NCBI GenBank assembly: GCA_016718385.1 | Contig: JADKDK010000006.1 | Location: 124,001-188,000 of the forward strand | Source: Gammaproteobacteria bacterium | Lineage (GTDB): Bacteria > Pseudomonadota > Gammaproteobacteria > Pseudomonadales > UBA5518 | Direction of reading: 5' to 3' | Length of the DNA stretch: 64,000 nt | Shown: positions 1 through 8,261 of the stretch, one piece after another | How the letters are laid out: each line of letters opens with the position of its first letter | Position numbering within the stretch: the stretch's first letter is position 1 | Notes under the pieces: generated by a model | Databases searched by the model: none | Told to the model about the DNA's origin: nothing | What the model saw: only the letters and a program-made list of their open reading frames with translations | Program-made: the position numbers and the translations under genes

Positions 1-527
1 TAGCCCTCGGCCGCGCAGTGCAGCGCCGCCGATTTCGTGAAGATGCGCACGCCGCCCTTGCTGGCATTGTAGGCAGCGGTCAGCGGCTCGCCGACGATGC
101 CCTCGATCGAGGAGATGTTGACGATGGAGCCGCCACGCGTCTTCATGGCGCGGATCGCCTCGCGCGTGCCCAGGAACACCGCGTCGAGGTTCACGCGCTG
201 CGTGCGCTGCCAGTCCGCGAGCGTGGTGTCTTCCGCCGAACCGGTGAGCGCTATGCCCGCGTTGTTCACCAGCACGTCGAGGTGCCCGTGACGCGCGAGG
301 ACGGCATCGACGAGCGCGGTCCAGCGCGCCTCGTCGGTAACATCCTGGTGCTCTGCCTCGGCGTGCCCGCCGCTGTCCACGATCGAGGCCACCACGCCCT
401 GCACGGCGGCGAAATCAATGTCCGAGGCCACCACCAGCGCGCCCTCCTGCGCGAGGCGTCGCGCCATTGCTTCGCCGAGACCCGAGCCCGCGCCCGTGAT
501 CAATACAACCTTGTTCGTCATTCTCAT
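1..527 (-). CDS. SDR family NAD(P)-dependent oxidoreductase (3' part off the window)
   Basis: Short-chain dehydrogenase/reductase, cytoplasmic, expected to interconvert a hydroxyl and a keto group with NAD(P). The minus-strand reading begins MRMTNKVVLITGAGSGLGEA with the Rossmann glycine motif TGAGSGLG at residues 11-18, NNAG at 88-91, and the catalytic triad S140, Y153, K157. About 176 residues are visible. The C-terminal part that holds the substrate loop lies left of base 1, so substrate class cannot be judged. The start at 527 is chosen because AGGAG lies 8 bases upstream; an in-frame ATG at 521 is possible. It follows the SDR at 541-1356 by 13 bases on the same strand, so the two are probably cotranscribed. 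Confidence 0.9.
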   Translation of the reverse strand, partial: MRMTNKVVLITGAGSGLGEAMARRLAQEGALVVASDIDFAAVQGVVASIVDSGGHAEAEHQDVTDEARWTALVDAVLARHGHLDVLVNNAGIALTGSAEDTTLADWQRTQRVNLDAVFLGTREAIRAMKTRGGSIVNISSIEGIVGEPLTAAYNASKGGVRIFTKSAALHCAAEG

Positions 528-540
528 CGCTTGCACTCCT

Positions 541-1356
541 TCAGCGGGCGGACATGCCGCCGTCGACCACGAATTCCGCTCCCGTCGCATAGCCCGACGC
601 GTCGCTGGCAAGGAACAGCACCATGTTCGCGACATCGCGCGCCGTGCCCAGGCGCCCCACCGCGGTCATGCCGAGCACCACGGTCTTGGCCTCGTCCGGC
701 GTGGGCGCGAGCCCGAGGGCCACGAAATCCTCGAATACCTTCTCGCCCATCGCGGTCTGGATCAAGCCCGGATGCACCGAGTTCACGCGGATGCCGTAAC
801 CCAGCGCACCGAACTCCACCGCCGCGTGCCTGCTGTAGAGCCGCACCGCACCCTTGGTGGAACCATAGGCGGTGTGCCCCGGCACGCCGATCAGCCCGGC
901 CACCGAGGACAGGTTGACGATGGACCCGCCGCGCCCCGCCGCGCCGCCCGGCTTCATCGCCTGCGCGGCGAATTTCATGCCGAGGAATACCGAATCGACG
1001 TTCACGCGGTGCACGCGCCGCACCTCTTCCAGCGTGTTCGATTCCAGCGTGCCGCCCTGGTAGATCCCGGCGTTGTTCACCAGCACGTCCAGTCCGCCGA
1101 AGGCTGCCAGGGTTGCCTCGATGCTGGCCTGCCAGTCACCTTCGGCGGTCACGTCCTGCACGCGCGCCTGCACATCGAGGCCCGCGGCGCGCAGGGCCGC
1201 GGCCGCCGCGGCGCAACCCGAATGGTCGACGTCACCCATCATCACGCGTGCGCCCGCCGCGCCGAGCACGCGCGCGCACTCGAGCCCGATGCCACTGGCC
1301 GCGCCGGTGACCAGCGCGACCTTGCCGGCGAGTGAAAAAGCCTGCAGTGCTTCCAT
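541..1356 (-). CDS. SDR family NAD(P)-dependent oxidoreductase
   Basis: Complete classical SDR of 271 residues, normal for the family. Visible motifs are TGAASGIG (18-24), NNAG (94-97), catalytic S151, Y164 and K168, and the C-terminal ATGAEFVVDGG segment typical of FabG-like enzymes. It is a cytoplasmic oxidoreductase of unknown substrate. The neighbouring SDR, LLM oxidoreductase and nearby acyl-CoA genes suggest a hydroxyacyl or hydroxysteroid-type substrate, but that is inference from context only. It precedes the partial SDR by 13 bases. Upstream lies a cluster of palindromic repeats (1,371-1,452). Confidence 0.93.
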   Translation of the reverse strand: MEALQAFSLAGKVALVTGAASGIGLECARVLGAAGARVMMGDVDHSGCAAAAAALRAAGLDVQARVQDVTAEGDWQASIEATLAAFGGLDVLVNNAGIYQGGTLESNTLEEVRRVHRVNVDSVFLGMKFAAQAMKPGGAAGRGGSIVNLSSVAGLIGVPGHTAYGSTKGAVRLYSRHAAVEFGALGYGIRVNSVHPGLIQTAMGEKVFEDFVALGLAPTPDEAKTVVLGMTAVGRLGTARDVANMVLFLASDASGYATGAEFVVDGGMSAR

Positions 1357-1370
1357 TTCTCAGCTCCAGA

Positions 1371-1452
1371 GTGGGTTGGCATTCATGCCGACAAGTACCT
1401 TGCCCAATGCAGCTGTCGCCATGAATGGCGACCCACGTGAATGGCGACCCAC
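1371..1452. repeat. Cluster of dispersed palindromic repeats (copies in opposite orientation)
   Basis: One copy runs 1,371-1,392 (GTGGGTTGGCATTCATGCCG followed by AC). A second, inverted copy runs 1,415-1,436 and ends in GGCGACCCAC. A partial third runs 1,437-1,452. All share the ATTCAT (or ATGAAT) centre with matched G/C arms seen at other sites in the window. They fill the gap between the SDR and LLM genes. The pair can fold into a large cruciform, as REP/BIME elements do. Confidence 0.75.
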
Positions 1453-1471
1453 ATGGGTGGCACCACGCGGC

Positions 1472-2494
1472 TCAGCCATAGAAGACCTCGGCGATCCGCT
1501 GCGTATAGTAAGCCGCCTTGTCGGGTGCGAGCCCGTAGAACGGAATCGACAGCGTGAAGGAATCCGCGATGTCGGCCATCGCGTCGAGGCGCCGGCGCAC
1601 CTCGTCCGGCGTACCCGCCAGCACGATGGATTCGACCATCGCGTCGCTGCAGGCGGCCATCATCGCGGCGTGGTCCTGCCGCGCACCGGCAGCCTGCAGC
1701 GCGCGCGCCTCGCTGCCGAAGCCGATGTACTCGTAATAGGCCTCGTACTGGGCCATCTGGCCGTAGAAGGCGATCGTCTCGCGCGCATCCTCGATGGCCT
1801 GGCGCTTGTCCTCGTTCACCGCGACGAACAGGAACAGGTTGAGGTCGAAGTCCCTGCGCGCGCGGCCCGAGCGTGCAAGCCCGTTCGCCAGGTGCGGCGC
1901 GACCTTGTCGCGCACCCATTTCGCGTTCCAGATCGGGTGCCCCGGCAGGCCATCGGCGATTTCGCCGGCCATCTCGCAGGTCTTCTCGAACACGGCCGGA
2001 ATGTAGATCGGGATCGCGGTGCGCAGCGGCGGCGCGAGCAGCTTGAAGCGCTCGAGGTCGAGCTTCACGTACTCGCCGTCGATGCGCCCGAGCTCGCCGG
2101 TGTGCCCCTTCGCGATGATCTGGCGCACCGCGCCGATCACCTCGCGCAGGTGCGCCAGCGGCTTGCCGTAGCGCACGCCGTACCAGTCCTCGTTCCACCA
2201 CTTGATGCTCGGTCCGATGCCGAGCACCGCGCGTCCGCCTGAGATCATGTCCAGGTCCAGCGCACAGCTCGCGGTCTCCAGCGGGCTGCGCACGAAAGCG
2301 AGCGCCACGCCGGTGCCGAGCTTCAGACGATCACTCACCGCGGCCGCGGCCGCCAGCGGCACGAAGGGCGCGCCGTAGAGCTGCGGCGACCACACGCCTT
2401 CGAGCCCCGCGTCCTCGTATTGGCGCACGCTGGCCACCAGCAGGTCCTTGGGCAGTGCGGGCATCAGGGCCCAGAGCTTGTGCTTGCGTGTCAT
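1472..2494 (-). CDS. LLM class flavin/F420-dependent oxidoreductase
   Basis: Luciferase-like monooxygenase-fold protein of 340 residues. It begins MTRKHKLWALMPALPK and contains an LKLGTGVALAF strand, GGRAVLGIGPS, and a C-terminal region ending in an AGTPDEVRRRLDAM helix, all typical of the TIM-barrel LLM family. The family uses FMN or F420; the sequence does not show which. An in-frame start 57 bases upstream exists, but the start at 2,494 has an AGGAG-type site close by. It lies just downstream of the DUF1329 gene (67-base gap) and upstream of two SDRs, all on the minus strand, so a shared oxidation pathway is plausible. The substrate is unknown. Confidence 0.85.
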   Translation of the reverse strand: MTRKHKLWALMPALPKDLLVASVRQYEDAGLEGVWSPQLYGAPFVPLAAAAAVSDRLKLGTGVALAFVRSPLETASCALDLDMISGGRAVLGIGPSIKWWNEDWYGVRYGKPLAHLREVIGAVRQIIAKGHTGELGRIDGEYVKLDLERFKLLAPPLRTAIPIYIPAVFEKTCEMAGEIADGLPGHPIWNAKWVRDKVAPHLANGLARSGRARRDFDLNLFLFVAVNEDKRQAIEDARETIAFYGQMAQYEAYYEYIGFGSEARALQAAGARQDHAAMMAACSDAMVESIVLAGTPDEVRRRLDAMADIADSFTLSIPFYGLAPDKAAYYTQRIAEVFYG

Positions 2495-2561
2495 GCGGAG
2501 ATCTCCTCTCTTGTGAAGCCCGGTGGTCGCGCGCAGGGCGCGCTCCTGCAAAATTGCTCGT

Positions 2562-3941
2562 TCAGCTGCCCAGGCGCTGCAGTGCGCTCTGGGTCAGGTA
2601 TTTCTCGTAGACCCCCTGGTCGTTCACGGTGGTGCGGTAACCGCCGGGCAGTTCACGCACCTGCTGCAGGCGCGTGATGCGGTTGGTCTGCACGTCGTGC
2701 GCGTGCACGCGCGTCCACGACCAGTACGGATGCGCGCCGTCCATCACCGCATTGCTGCCGTCGCTGTACAGCGAGAACGCGCCATCGAAGGAGCGGAACA
2801 TCTTCCCCTGGCGGTCGAAGCTCACCATGCTGAGCGGCAGCAGCGTGCGCGCGTCGAACCACACGCGTTTCCTGCCGACCGGCGCGCGCGGGTACTTGAC
2901 CGGCTCGGCCTCGACCACGATGGCCTCGGGGATGAATTCCACCGCGGTATCCCAGAACGACAGTCCGTTCGCACCGCCATGCGTGGTGTGCTCCCAGTTC
3001 GGGTGCGTCGCGTTCCAGCTGCGTGAGACCGCCCCCAGTGCCGGCCCCTGGTGCACGATGCGGTAGTTGCCCCAGGTGAGGAAGGGATCGCCAGCGGCCC
3101 AGGCATCCGAGAGATACAGCGTGGAGCCGGGGATCAACGGCTCGAAGCGCTGGTTGGTGGGATAGCGCCTGACGCGCTTGAAGGCGGGCAGGTAGCCGAA
3201 CAGGTCGGGATAGCGGTTCTGGTCGTAGTGCCAGATGTTCAGGAACGAGGTGCCCCTCACGTCGTTCGGCGACAGGAACAGGATCGACTGGTAGCGCAGC
3301 TTGTCCTCGTGTCCGGGCCAGTAGGGCTTCGGATCCAGCGAGACGCGCGCCACCGGCGACAACTCGGTCCACACCGATTCGTAGCGGTACGCCACGTCGC
3401 CGTCGTCGTCGAGGTCCTCTTCCTTCGTCGCATACAGCGACACGTCGTGCCGGCCCCAGCTCAGCGTGATGCCGGCGAATACCTCGAGCGCGCTGGTGGG
3501 CTGGGGGAACGGGTTGCCGCCGATCCACGGCTTGCCCTCGTCGGTGACCACGTTGCCATCCGGCGCGAAGCGTGCGCGCCCCTTGTTGCGCAGCGTCGCT
3601 TCGACATACTCCCACGGGCTCAGCTGCATGATGTCCGTGGTGGTGTCCAGCACGTCGAGCCTGCGGCCCATCTGCGCGACCTGCAGATACTGGATCGGGT
3701 CGAGCAGGTCCTTCACGTGCTCGACGTTGTCGGCGCTGATCACGTCGCCGGCCTTCACCTTCCCCTTGGTGTACGCTTCGAGCGACAGCGCTTCGTCCGG
3801 ATACGCGCGCGCGCTGTCCCCGTCCTGCGCGATCGCCTGCCACAGCGGCATCAGCACGCCCGTGGCCAGCATCCCCTGCCCCAGCCGCTGCATGAACAGC
3901 CGGCGCGAGTAGTCGGCGTGGTACTTGCGGATCCTTACCAT
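2562..3941 (-). CDS. DUF1329 family protein with Tat-type signal (paralogue 1)
   Basis: A 459-residue DUF1329 protein of a family that is exported and usually paired with DUF1302 proteins. The N-terminus has a twin-arginine motif (YSRRLFMQRL) followed by a hydrophobic stretch, so export through Tat is likely. The start at 3,941 gives the signal its normal length and has GGAAGG upstream; longer readings only translate the GC-rich spacer. It is clearly paralogous to the protein at 11,829-13,202: both share PWIGGNPFP, LSWGRHD, PGHEDKLR, GTSFLN and PTNQRFEPL blocks. Unlike that copy it has no DUF1302 or YCF48 partner next to it. Family function is not established; envelope lipid handling is inferred from context. 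Confidence 0.88.
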   Translation of the reverse strand: MVRIRKYHADYSRRLFMQRLGQGMLATGVLMPLWQAIAQDGDSARAYPDEALSLEAYTKGKVKAGDVISADNVEHVKDLLDPIQYLQVAQMGRRLDVLDTTTDIMQLSPWEYVEATLRNKGRARFAPDGNVVTDEGKPWIGGNPFPQPTSALEVFAGITLSWGRHDVSLYATKEEDLDDDGDVAYRYESVWTELSPVARVSLDPKPYWPGHEDKLRYQSILFLSPNDVRGTSFLNIWHYDQNRYPDLFGYLPAFKRVRRYPTNQRFEPLIPGSTLYLSDAWAAGDPFLTWGNYRIVHQGPALGAVSRSWNATHPNWEHTTHGGANGLSFWDTAVEFIPEAIVVEAEPVKYPRAPVGRKRVWFDARTLLPLSMVSFDRQGKMFRSFDGAFSLYSDGSNAVMDGAHPYWSWTRVHAHDVQTNRITRLQQVRELPGGYRTTVNDQGVYEKYLTQSALQRLGS

Positions 3942-3959
3942 GACGGCCTTCCGTGTTCT

Positions 3960-4091
3960 TCGCGGGAGGGAGGGCCCCCCCCCCCGGCGGGGGGGACGCC
4001 AGAAGGCCGCGGGAGACGCCCGGGGCGGGGCCCCCGGGGCGCGGGCAAGAGACGGCCCGGGGCCGGCGGGGGGCGCGCGCGCCGGGGGGGC
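3960..4091. other. Extremely GC-rich spacer with homopolymer runs and potential G4/hairpins
   Basis: Between the lipoprotein stop (4,144) and the DUF1329 start (3,941) the plus strand shows GGGAGGGAGGG (3,964-3,974), a run of 11 C (3,975-3,985), GGCGGGGGGG (3,986-3,995), then several CCCCGGGG-type inverted repeats to 4,091. It has almost no A/T. It could form a G-quadruplex or stacked hairpins that attenuate transcription into the DUF1329 gene, or it could mark an assembly problem. No gene is supported here. Confidence 0.6.
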
Positions 4092-4143
4092 AGATTCTGC
4101 GACGGTGACGCCCAGGCATGCCCGATTGCGCACACCACCAGGG

Positions 4144-6327
4144 CTAGCCATCGCAGCGATTCTCCCGCTCGAGTTGGGCAAGTTGCCTGCCGCGCGCGGC
4201 ATTCATGCGCTCCCGGTACAGGTCCGCGCGGGCCAGCAGATCGCAGTGCGCAGCTTGCGCGCCCGCGGTGCGCGACAGCAAGGCCACGCGGCGCAACGTG
4301 GCATCGAGCCAGCGATCGGAGCCCTCGGGCGTGGCAGCGGCGATACGGGCCCAGCCGCGATCGGCGGCGAAGATGTCGCCGCTGCGCTCGGCGCTGGAGG
4401 CGTAGGCGAACCAGGCATCGCCGGAATCGGGATAGGACTGCACCAGCCCGAGCGCGATGGCGAAGGCCTCGGCATCACGACCCAACGCCGTGAGGGCACG
4501 GTGGCGCATCAGCACCAGTTGGCGCGCCACGTCGGGCTGCGTCGCGAAGACCGGCACGGCGCGCTCCGCCACCGCCGCAAGGGTCGTGTAATCGCGCGCC
4601 TGCTCGCGCTCCTGCAGGAATGCCACGAGTTCGTCGGCCTCGGCCGCCGCGGGCGGCTGAGGCAGGGCAGCCACGTGCGCGAGCAGTGCCTCGCCGGACA
4701 GTGCCCGCAACGCGGTCCAGACGAGCACGCGTACGAGCGCGGGATCGGCGCCGGCGGCCTCGCGCAGCTCCTGCAGTTCGTCCGGGATGCGCTCGTCGCG
4801 CGTGCCGGCGGCCACGCGCAGCTGCAGCGCGAGCACGCGCAACGGCAGCGTGCGCCGCTCGGCGCGCGGCAGGGCATCGATGGCCGCCAGCGCCGCTCGG
4901 GCAGCGCTGGCGCGCGCTGCGAGGTCATTGCGTGCCGCGGCGTCGGTGAACGCCGCGACCGCGGCATCGAGGCGCACGCCCTCCACCGCGGCGCGCGTGC
5001 GCGCGTCGCGGCGCGCCGCGGCGAGGTGAGTCCGCGCCGCGGCGTCACCGCCGCCGGCGAGCGCCAGGTGTGCGAAGGCGGCATCCTCGTCATCGGGCGA
5101 TGAGGCGAGGAATTCGCTCGCCGCGCGCGTCAGCGCGGCACGGTTGGCGGCGCCCGGCTGCTCGCGGTTCCTGCGCTCGGCCGCCAGGAAGACCAACTTG
5201 CGCGCCGCCGGACCAACCTCGCGGTCTTCGCGCAGCGGCATCGCCACCTCGAGAGCCTCGCGTTCGTAGCCGAGGCGGTGCAGCGCGACGGCGTAGTTGT
5301 AGCGAAACGCCGCGGTGTTGATCGGCAGCTCGAAGCCTCCCTTCGCCGCGAACTCGCGATACTTGAGCACGGTGGTTTCGTACTGCTCGTGCGCGGCCGC
5401 GTACTCGGCGTCCAGCAGCAGGCCGACGGTGCCGAGATCGCGGCCCACCAGCTCATCGCGCCAGGCGAGCATGCGCGCGAGCAAGGCATCGTCGAGGTAT
5501 CCGGCATCGATAAGGCGACGCAGGCGCTCCGCGGCCTCCAGTGCCGCGATGCCCTCGCTGCGTCGCTCTTCCAGCAGGGCGAAGGCTTCCTCCTGCAAGC
5601 GGCGCGCGAGTGCCGGTTCCAGCTTGCCCTTGCCCGCCGGCAACGGGCTCACGGCCTCGCCGCGCCGCACGGCGAGCAACGCGAGCTCGTCGGCGACCAG
5701 TTTCGCGAGCGGGTTGTCGGGATCGGTGGCGAGCGCGCCGGCGAGCAGCTCGAGGCGCTTCTGCGCTGCCGCGTCGTCGCCGCGCGCGCGCTCGACATAG
5801 GCCATGCCGAGCCAGCTGCCGTAGACCAGCCCCGGGTACAGGATGCGCACCGCGGTGGACTGGAAGCCGCGTTCGGCACGCGACAAGGCCGGCACGCGTG
5901 CAGCGTCGTCGGCGGCGGTCCCGGCGAGCGCCAGGTCGATCCAGGCCTGCCAGTAGCGCACGGCGGCAAGCGCGTAGTTGATCTCGTACCACTGCTGCGA
6001 GCGATAGAGATCCTCGAGTTTCGCCTCGTCCTCGCCGGTCGCTGCCTCCAGCGCGCGGATCCTGGCACGACACGCCGCGTGCAGTTCGTCGCCGAGTTCG
6101 CGCAGGCGCTGCTGGGCCGGCGCTGCCGCCATGGCGTCGCGCGCCGCGCTCACCAGCTTGCCGAAGGCATCCGCGCGCTCGCTGAAATGGGCGGCGTCCC
6201 ATTGCGCGGCCTCGGACAACCGCGCGGCAAAGGCCTGCACCGCCTCGTCCTCGCCGCGCGCCGGCGGCGCCGCGCACGCAATCAGCAGCGCCAGCATCAC
6301 GACGGCGGTGGGGAGCGGCCCTCGCAT
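4144..6327 (-). CDS. Large helical-repeat (TPR-like) lipoprotein, last gene of the ExbB/ExbD/vWA operon
   Basis: A 727-residue protein without a named family that I recognise. The N-terminus MRGPLPTAVVMLALLIAC fits a lipoprotein signal with lipobox LIAC, so it should be anchored in the outer or inner membrane facing the periplasm. The rest is almost wholly alpha-helical and Ala/Leu/Arg-rich, with TPR-like segments (for example FRYNYAVALHRLGYEREALE, and GDAWFAYASSAERSGDIFAA towards the C-terminus). ATG at 6,327 overlaps the stop of the vWA gene by one base (TGATG), indicating translational coupling; a GTG at 6,330 is an alternative start. Its position as the last gene of the ExbB-ExbD-ExbD-vWA series suggests a scaffold or receptor for the energised vWA protein. 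That role is inference. Confidence 0.8.
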   Translation of the reverse strand: MRGPLPTAVVMLALLIACAAPPARGEDEAVQAFAARLSEAAQWDAAHFSERADAFGKLVSAARDAMAAAPAQQRLRELGDELHAACRARIRALEAATGEDEAKLEDLYRSQQWYEINYALAAVRYWQAWIDLALAGTAADDAARVPALSRAERGFQSTAVRILYPGLVYGSWLGMAYVERARGDDAAAQKRLELLAGALATDPDNPLAKLVADELALLAVRRGEAVSPLPAGKGKLEPALARRLQEEAFALLEERRSEGIAALEAAERLRRLIDAGYLDDALLARMLAWRDELVGRDLGTVGLLLDAEYAAAHEQYETTVLKYREFAAKGGFELPINTAAFRYNYAVALHRLGYEREALEVAMPLREDREVGPAARKLVFLAAERRNREQPGAANRAALTRAASEFLASSPDDEDAAFAHLALAGGGDAAARTHLAAARRDARTRAAVEGVRLDAAVAAFTDAAARNDLAARASAARAALAAIDALPRAERRTLPLRVLALQLRVAAGTRDERIPDELQELREAAGADPALVRVLVWTALRALSGEALLAHVAALPQPPAAAEADELVAFLQEREQARDYTTLAAVAERAVPVFATQPDVARQLVLMRHRALTALGRDAEAFAIALGLVQSYPDSGDAWFAYASSAERSGDIFAADRGWARIAAATPEGSDRWLDATLRRVALLSRTAGAQAAHCDLLARADLYRERMNAARGRQLAQLERENRCDG

Positions 6328-7427
6328 CACAGGCCCTCCAGCAGCAGGCTCATTTCGGCGGAGAACTGCCCGCCCATGATCAGCGAGACCAGCTGGCGCG
6401 TGATGCGGATGTCTCCGTCCATGGTCGCCGCCGTGCCGCCGCCGGCCTCGGCGATGCTCTCGTACTGCAGCATCGGGCGCTCGCGGTAGAGCGCGCGATT
6501 GACCTTGCGCCCCAGGCTCGCCTCGATCAGCGCCGGGTTGGCGTCGTTGCTGACATCGAGTACCGAGATCTCGCCGCCGACGCGCGCGAATTCACGCGCC
6601 AGCGCCAGCGTCCGCTCCATGTCCTTCTCGTGCGGCGGCGCGTCCCCGATGAGCAGCACCACGCGCTTGGCGCCGGGACGCCAGCCGGCGCGGTTCAACG
6701 CGGCCTCGAGCCCGGCATCCACGGCCTCCTGCCACGAGCCGCCGCCCTCGGCGCGCAGGGCGTCGACGAAGCGCGCGAGCTTCGCGAGGCTGAAGGTCAG
6801 GGGCTGCTCGCGCACCACGAACCGGGGGTCGTCGCGGTCGCGGTAGGCCACCACGCCGAAACGCGTGAGCGGCACCAGCGAGCGCGTGGCATCGGCGATG
6901 TCAGCCACGCGCTTCCTCACTTCCGCCAGCACCCAGTCCATGGAACCCGTGGCATCGATCACGAACACCACGTCGAGGCCGGTATCGCGCAGGCCCTGCA
7001 CGTAGGCCGCGAAGCGGTTGCTCGAATTGCTCAGCCCGTTGCCGATGCCCGTGCCGAAGCCCGCCGCGCCCATGCCGCGCGCCTGCTGCAGTCCGAAGCC
7101 CTGAGCCGGGGCCGGCATCGGCATCTCGCTGCCGGCTCCGGCCGCGGCGCGCAGCGCAAGGTTGACGTTCGGCGGTGGTGCCACGGCGGCAGTCGAGGCG
7201 AGCAGCACCGCGGGCGGCACCAGGGCGGGAGGCTCCTCGAAGACCAGCTCCTCGCGCTCCGGCTCGGGCGGTTGCGGCGCCAGTCGTATCTCGGCGACGC
7301 TCGCCTGCTCGCGCTCCCCTCTGCCGGGCAGCCCGAGCTCGCGCCCGGCCTGCCACGACAGCGCGAAATGCAGCGCGAGCGAAGCGGCGAGCAGCGCGCT
7401 CCACAGCAGCAGGCGACGCGGGCGCAT
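6327..7427 (-). CDS. TonB-like anchored von Willebrand factor A (vWA) domain protein
   Basis: A 366-residue protein with one N-terminal membrane segment (about residues 7-25), a Pro-rich stretch (50-86: PQPPEPE, EEPPALVPP, APPPN), a glycine-rich linker, and a vWA domain from about 150 to 345. The MIDAS motif reads D158-A-T160-G-S162, with a later GDAPPH at 261-266, so metal binding should be intact. The membrane helix carries S16 and H20, the same S-x3-H spacing that E. coli TonB uses to engage ExbB/ExbD; later TonB helix positions are not conserved. It lies directly after two ExbD genes and before a TPR-like lipoprotein. The architecture suggests that a vWA domain replaces the TonB C-terminal domain. 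No MoxR ATPase is nearby, so this is not the common MoxR-vWA type. Confidence 0.88.
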   Translation of the reverse strand: MRPRRLLLWSALLAASLALHFALSWQAGRELGLPGRGEREQASVAEIRLAPQPPEPEREELVFEEPPALVPPAVLLASTAAVAPPPNVNLALRAAAGAGSEMPMPAPAQGFGLQQARGMGAAGFGTGIGNGLSNSSNRFAAYVQGLRDTGLDVVFVIDATGSMDWVLAEVRKRVADIADATRSLVPLTRFGVVAYRDRDDPRFVVREQPLTFSLAKLARFVDALRAEGGGSWQEAVDAGLEAALNRAGWRPGAKRVVLLIGDAPPHEKDMERTLALAREFARVGGEISVLDVSNDANPALIEASLGRKVNRALYRERPMLQYESIAEAGGGTAATMDGDIRITRQLVSLIMGGQFSAEMSLLLEGL

Positions 7428-7432
7428 CGGTC

Positions 7433-7837
7433 TCAGCGGCGCAGCGTGACGATGGCGATTCGCTGCACGCCGATGCCGCGCAGCGCATCGAGCACGGGCA
7501 GCAGCGCCGCCGCCTGCGTGCGCGCATCGGCGCGCAGGCTGAGCGCCTCAGGCACGCCATCGGGCTGCGCGCGCAAGCGCGCGCCCAGCCGGGCGGCATC
7601 CACCGCTTCGCCACCCCACGTCAGCACGCCGTCGCGTGACAGCGAGAGTTCGATCCGCTCGCGCGCCGGCAGTGCCTCGCTGCGCGAAAGCGGTATGAGC
7701 TGCTCCTCGCTGAACAGCGGTTTCAGGTTGCCCGCGATCAGGAAGAACATCAGCAGCAGGAAGATCACGTTGATCATCGGCACGAGCTTGTCGTCGTGGT
7801 CCTTCGCGCGCGGCGCCGGCCGCCCCAGGCGGATCAT
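7433..7837 (-). CDS. ExbD/TolR-type biopolymer transport protein with Asn in place of the key Asp
   Basis: A 134-residue ExbD/TolR-family protein with one N-terminal membrane helix and a periplasmic domain. The helix reads KLVPMINVIFLLLMFFLIAG. In canonical family members the position of N23 is the proton-carrying Asp (PLIDV), and the codon here is clearly aac. The start MIRLGRPAP at 7,837 follows the upstream exbD stop by 4 bases; the longer reading overlaps that gene and is unlikely. With the Asp-bearing partner just upstream it probably forms part of an ExbB/ExbD heteromeric motor in which only one ExbD type can carry protons. Confidence 0.88.
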   Translation of the reverse strand: MIRLGRPAPRAKDHDDKLVPMINVIFLLLMFFLIAGNLKPLFSEEQLIPLSRSEALPARERIELSLSRDGVLTWGGEAVDAARLGARLRAQPDGVPEALSLRADARTQAAALLPVLDALRGIGVQRIAIVTLRR

Positions 7838-7841
7838 GGCG

Positions 7842-8243
7842 CTAGGGCGCCTCCAGGGCGCGGATATCGATCCCCTGGAGCTTGCGCGAGCGCAGCGTGT
7901 CACAGAGATCGACCAGCAGCTGCACCGGCACCGCGGGCGCCGCGGCCAGCACCACGGGCGTTGCGCCCGGCAGGTCGCGGCGATCCAGGAATTCCCCGAG
8001 CCCGTCGGCCCTGAGCGTCACGCCGTCGATCCAGAGGCGACCGCCTGCACCCACCTCGATTCTCAGCGGAAGCGGGCCCTCCCGCGCGCCCTCGGATTTC
8101 GCGGGCACGGGGAGCAGCAGCTCGCGGAACTGCGTGAAATTGCTCTGCAATATGAAGAACAGCAGCAGGATGAACACGATATCGATCAGCGGTGTCATCG
8201 CAACGCGCTTGGCCGAGTGCGCGTGCCGGACAGACTGCAGCAT
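7842..8243 (-). CDS. ExbD/TolR-type biopolymer transport protein (canonical Asp present)
   Basis: A 133-residue ExbD-family protein. The membrane helix begins MTPLIDIVFILLLFFILQ with the proton-path Asp at D21, followed by a periplasmic domain of about 95 residues. It lies 18 bases after the exbB stop and 4 bases before the second exbD. The family works with a pentameric ExbB/TolQ channel to turn proton flow into movement of a TonB/TolA-like protein; here the candidate partner is the vWA protein at 6,327-7,427. Confidence 0.9.
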   Translation of the reverse strand: MLQSVRHAHSAKRVAMTPLIDIVFILLLFFILQSNFTQFRELLLPVPAKSEGAREGPLPLRIEVGAGGRLWIDGVTLRADGLGEFLDRRDLPGATPVVLAAAPAVPVQLLVDLCDTLRSRKLQGIDIRALEAP

Positions 8244-8261
8244 AGGCGTGCCCCCCGCGTC

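Noticed and set aside
4190..4215. GGCATTCATGCG inside the TPR-like lipoprotein gene as another repeat copy
   Set aside because: Only the core matches; it lacks the GTRGGTC arm and lies in the coding frame, so chance similarity is likely.
6327..7427. MoxR-vWA chaperone module
   Set aside because: No MoxR AAA ATPase or DUF58 gene is nearby, and the vWA protein has a TonB-like membrane anchor and lies in an exbD operon.
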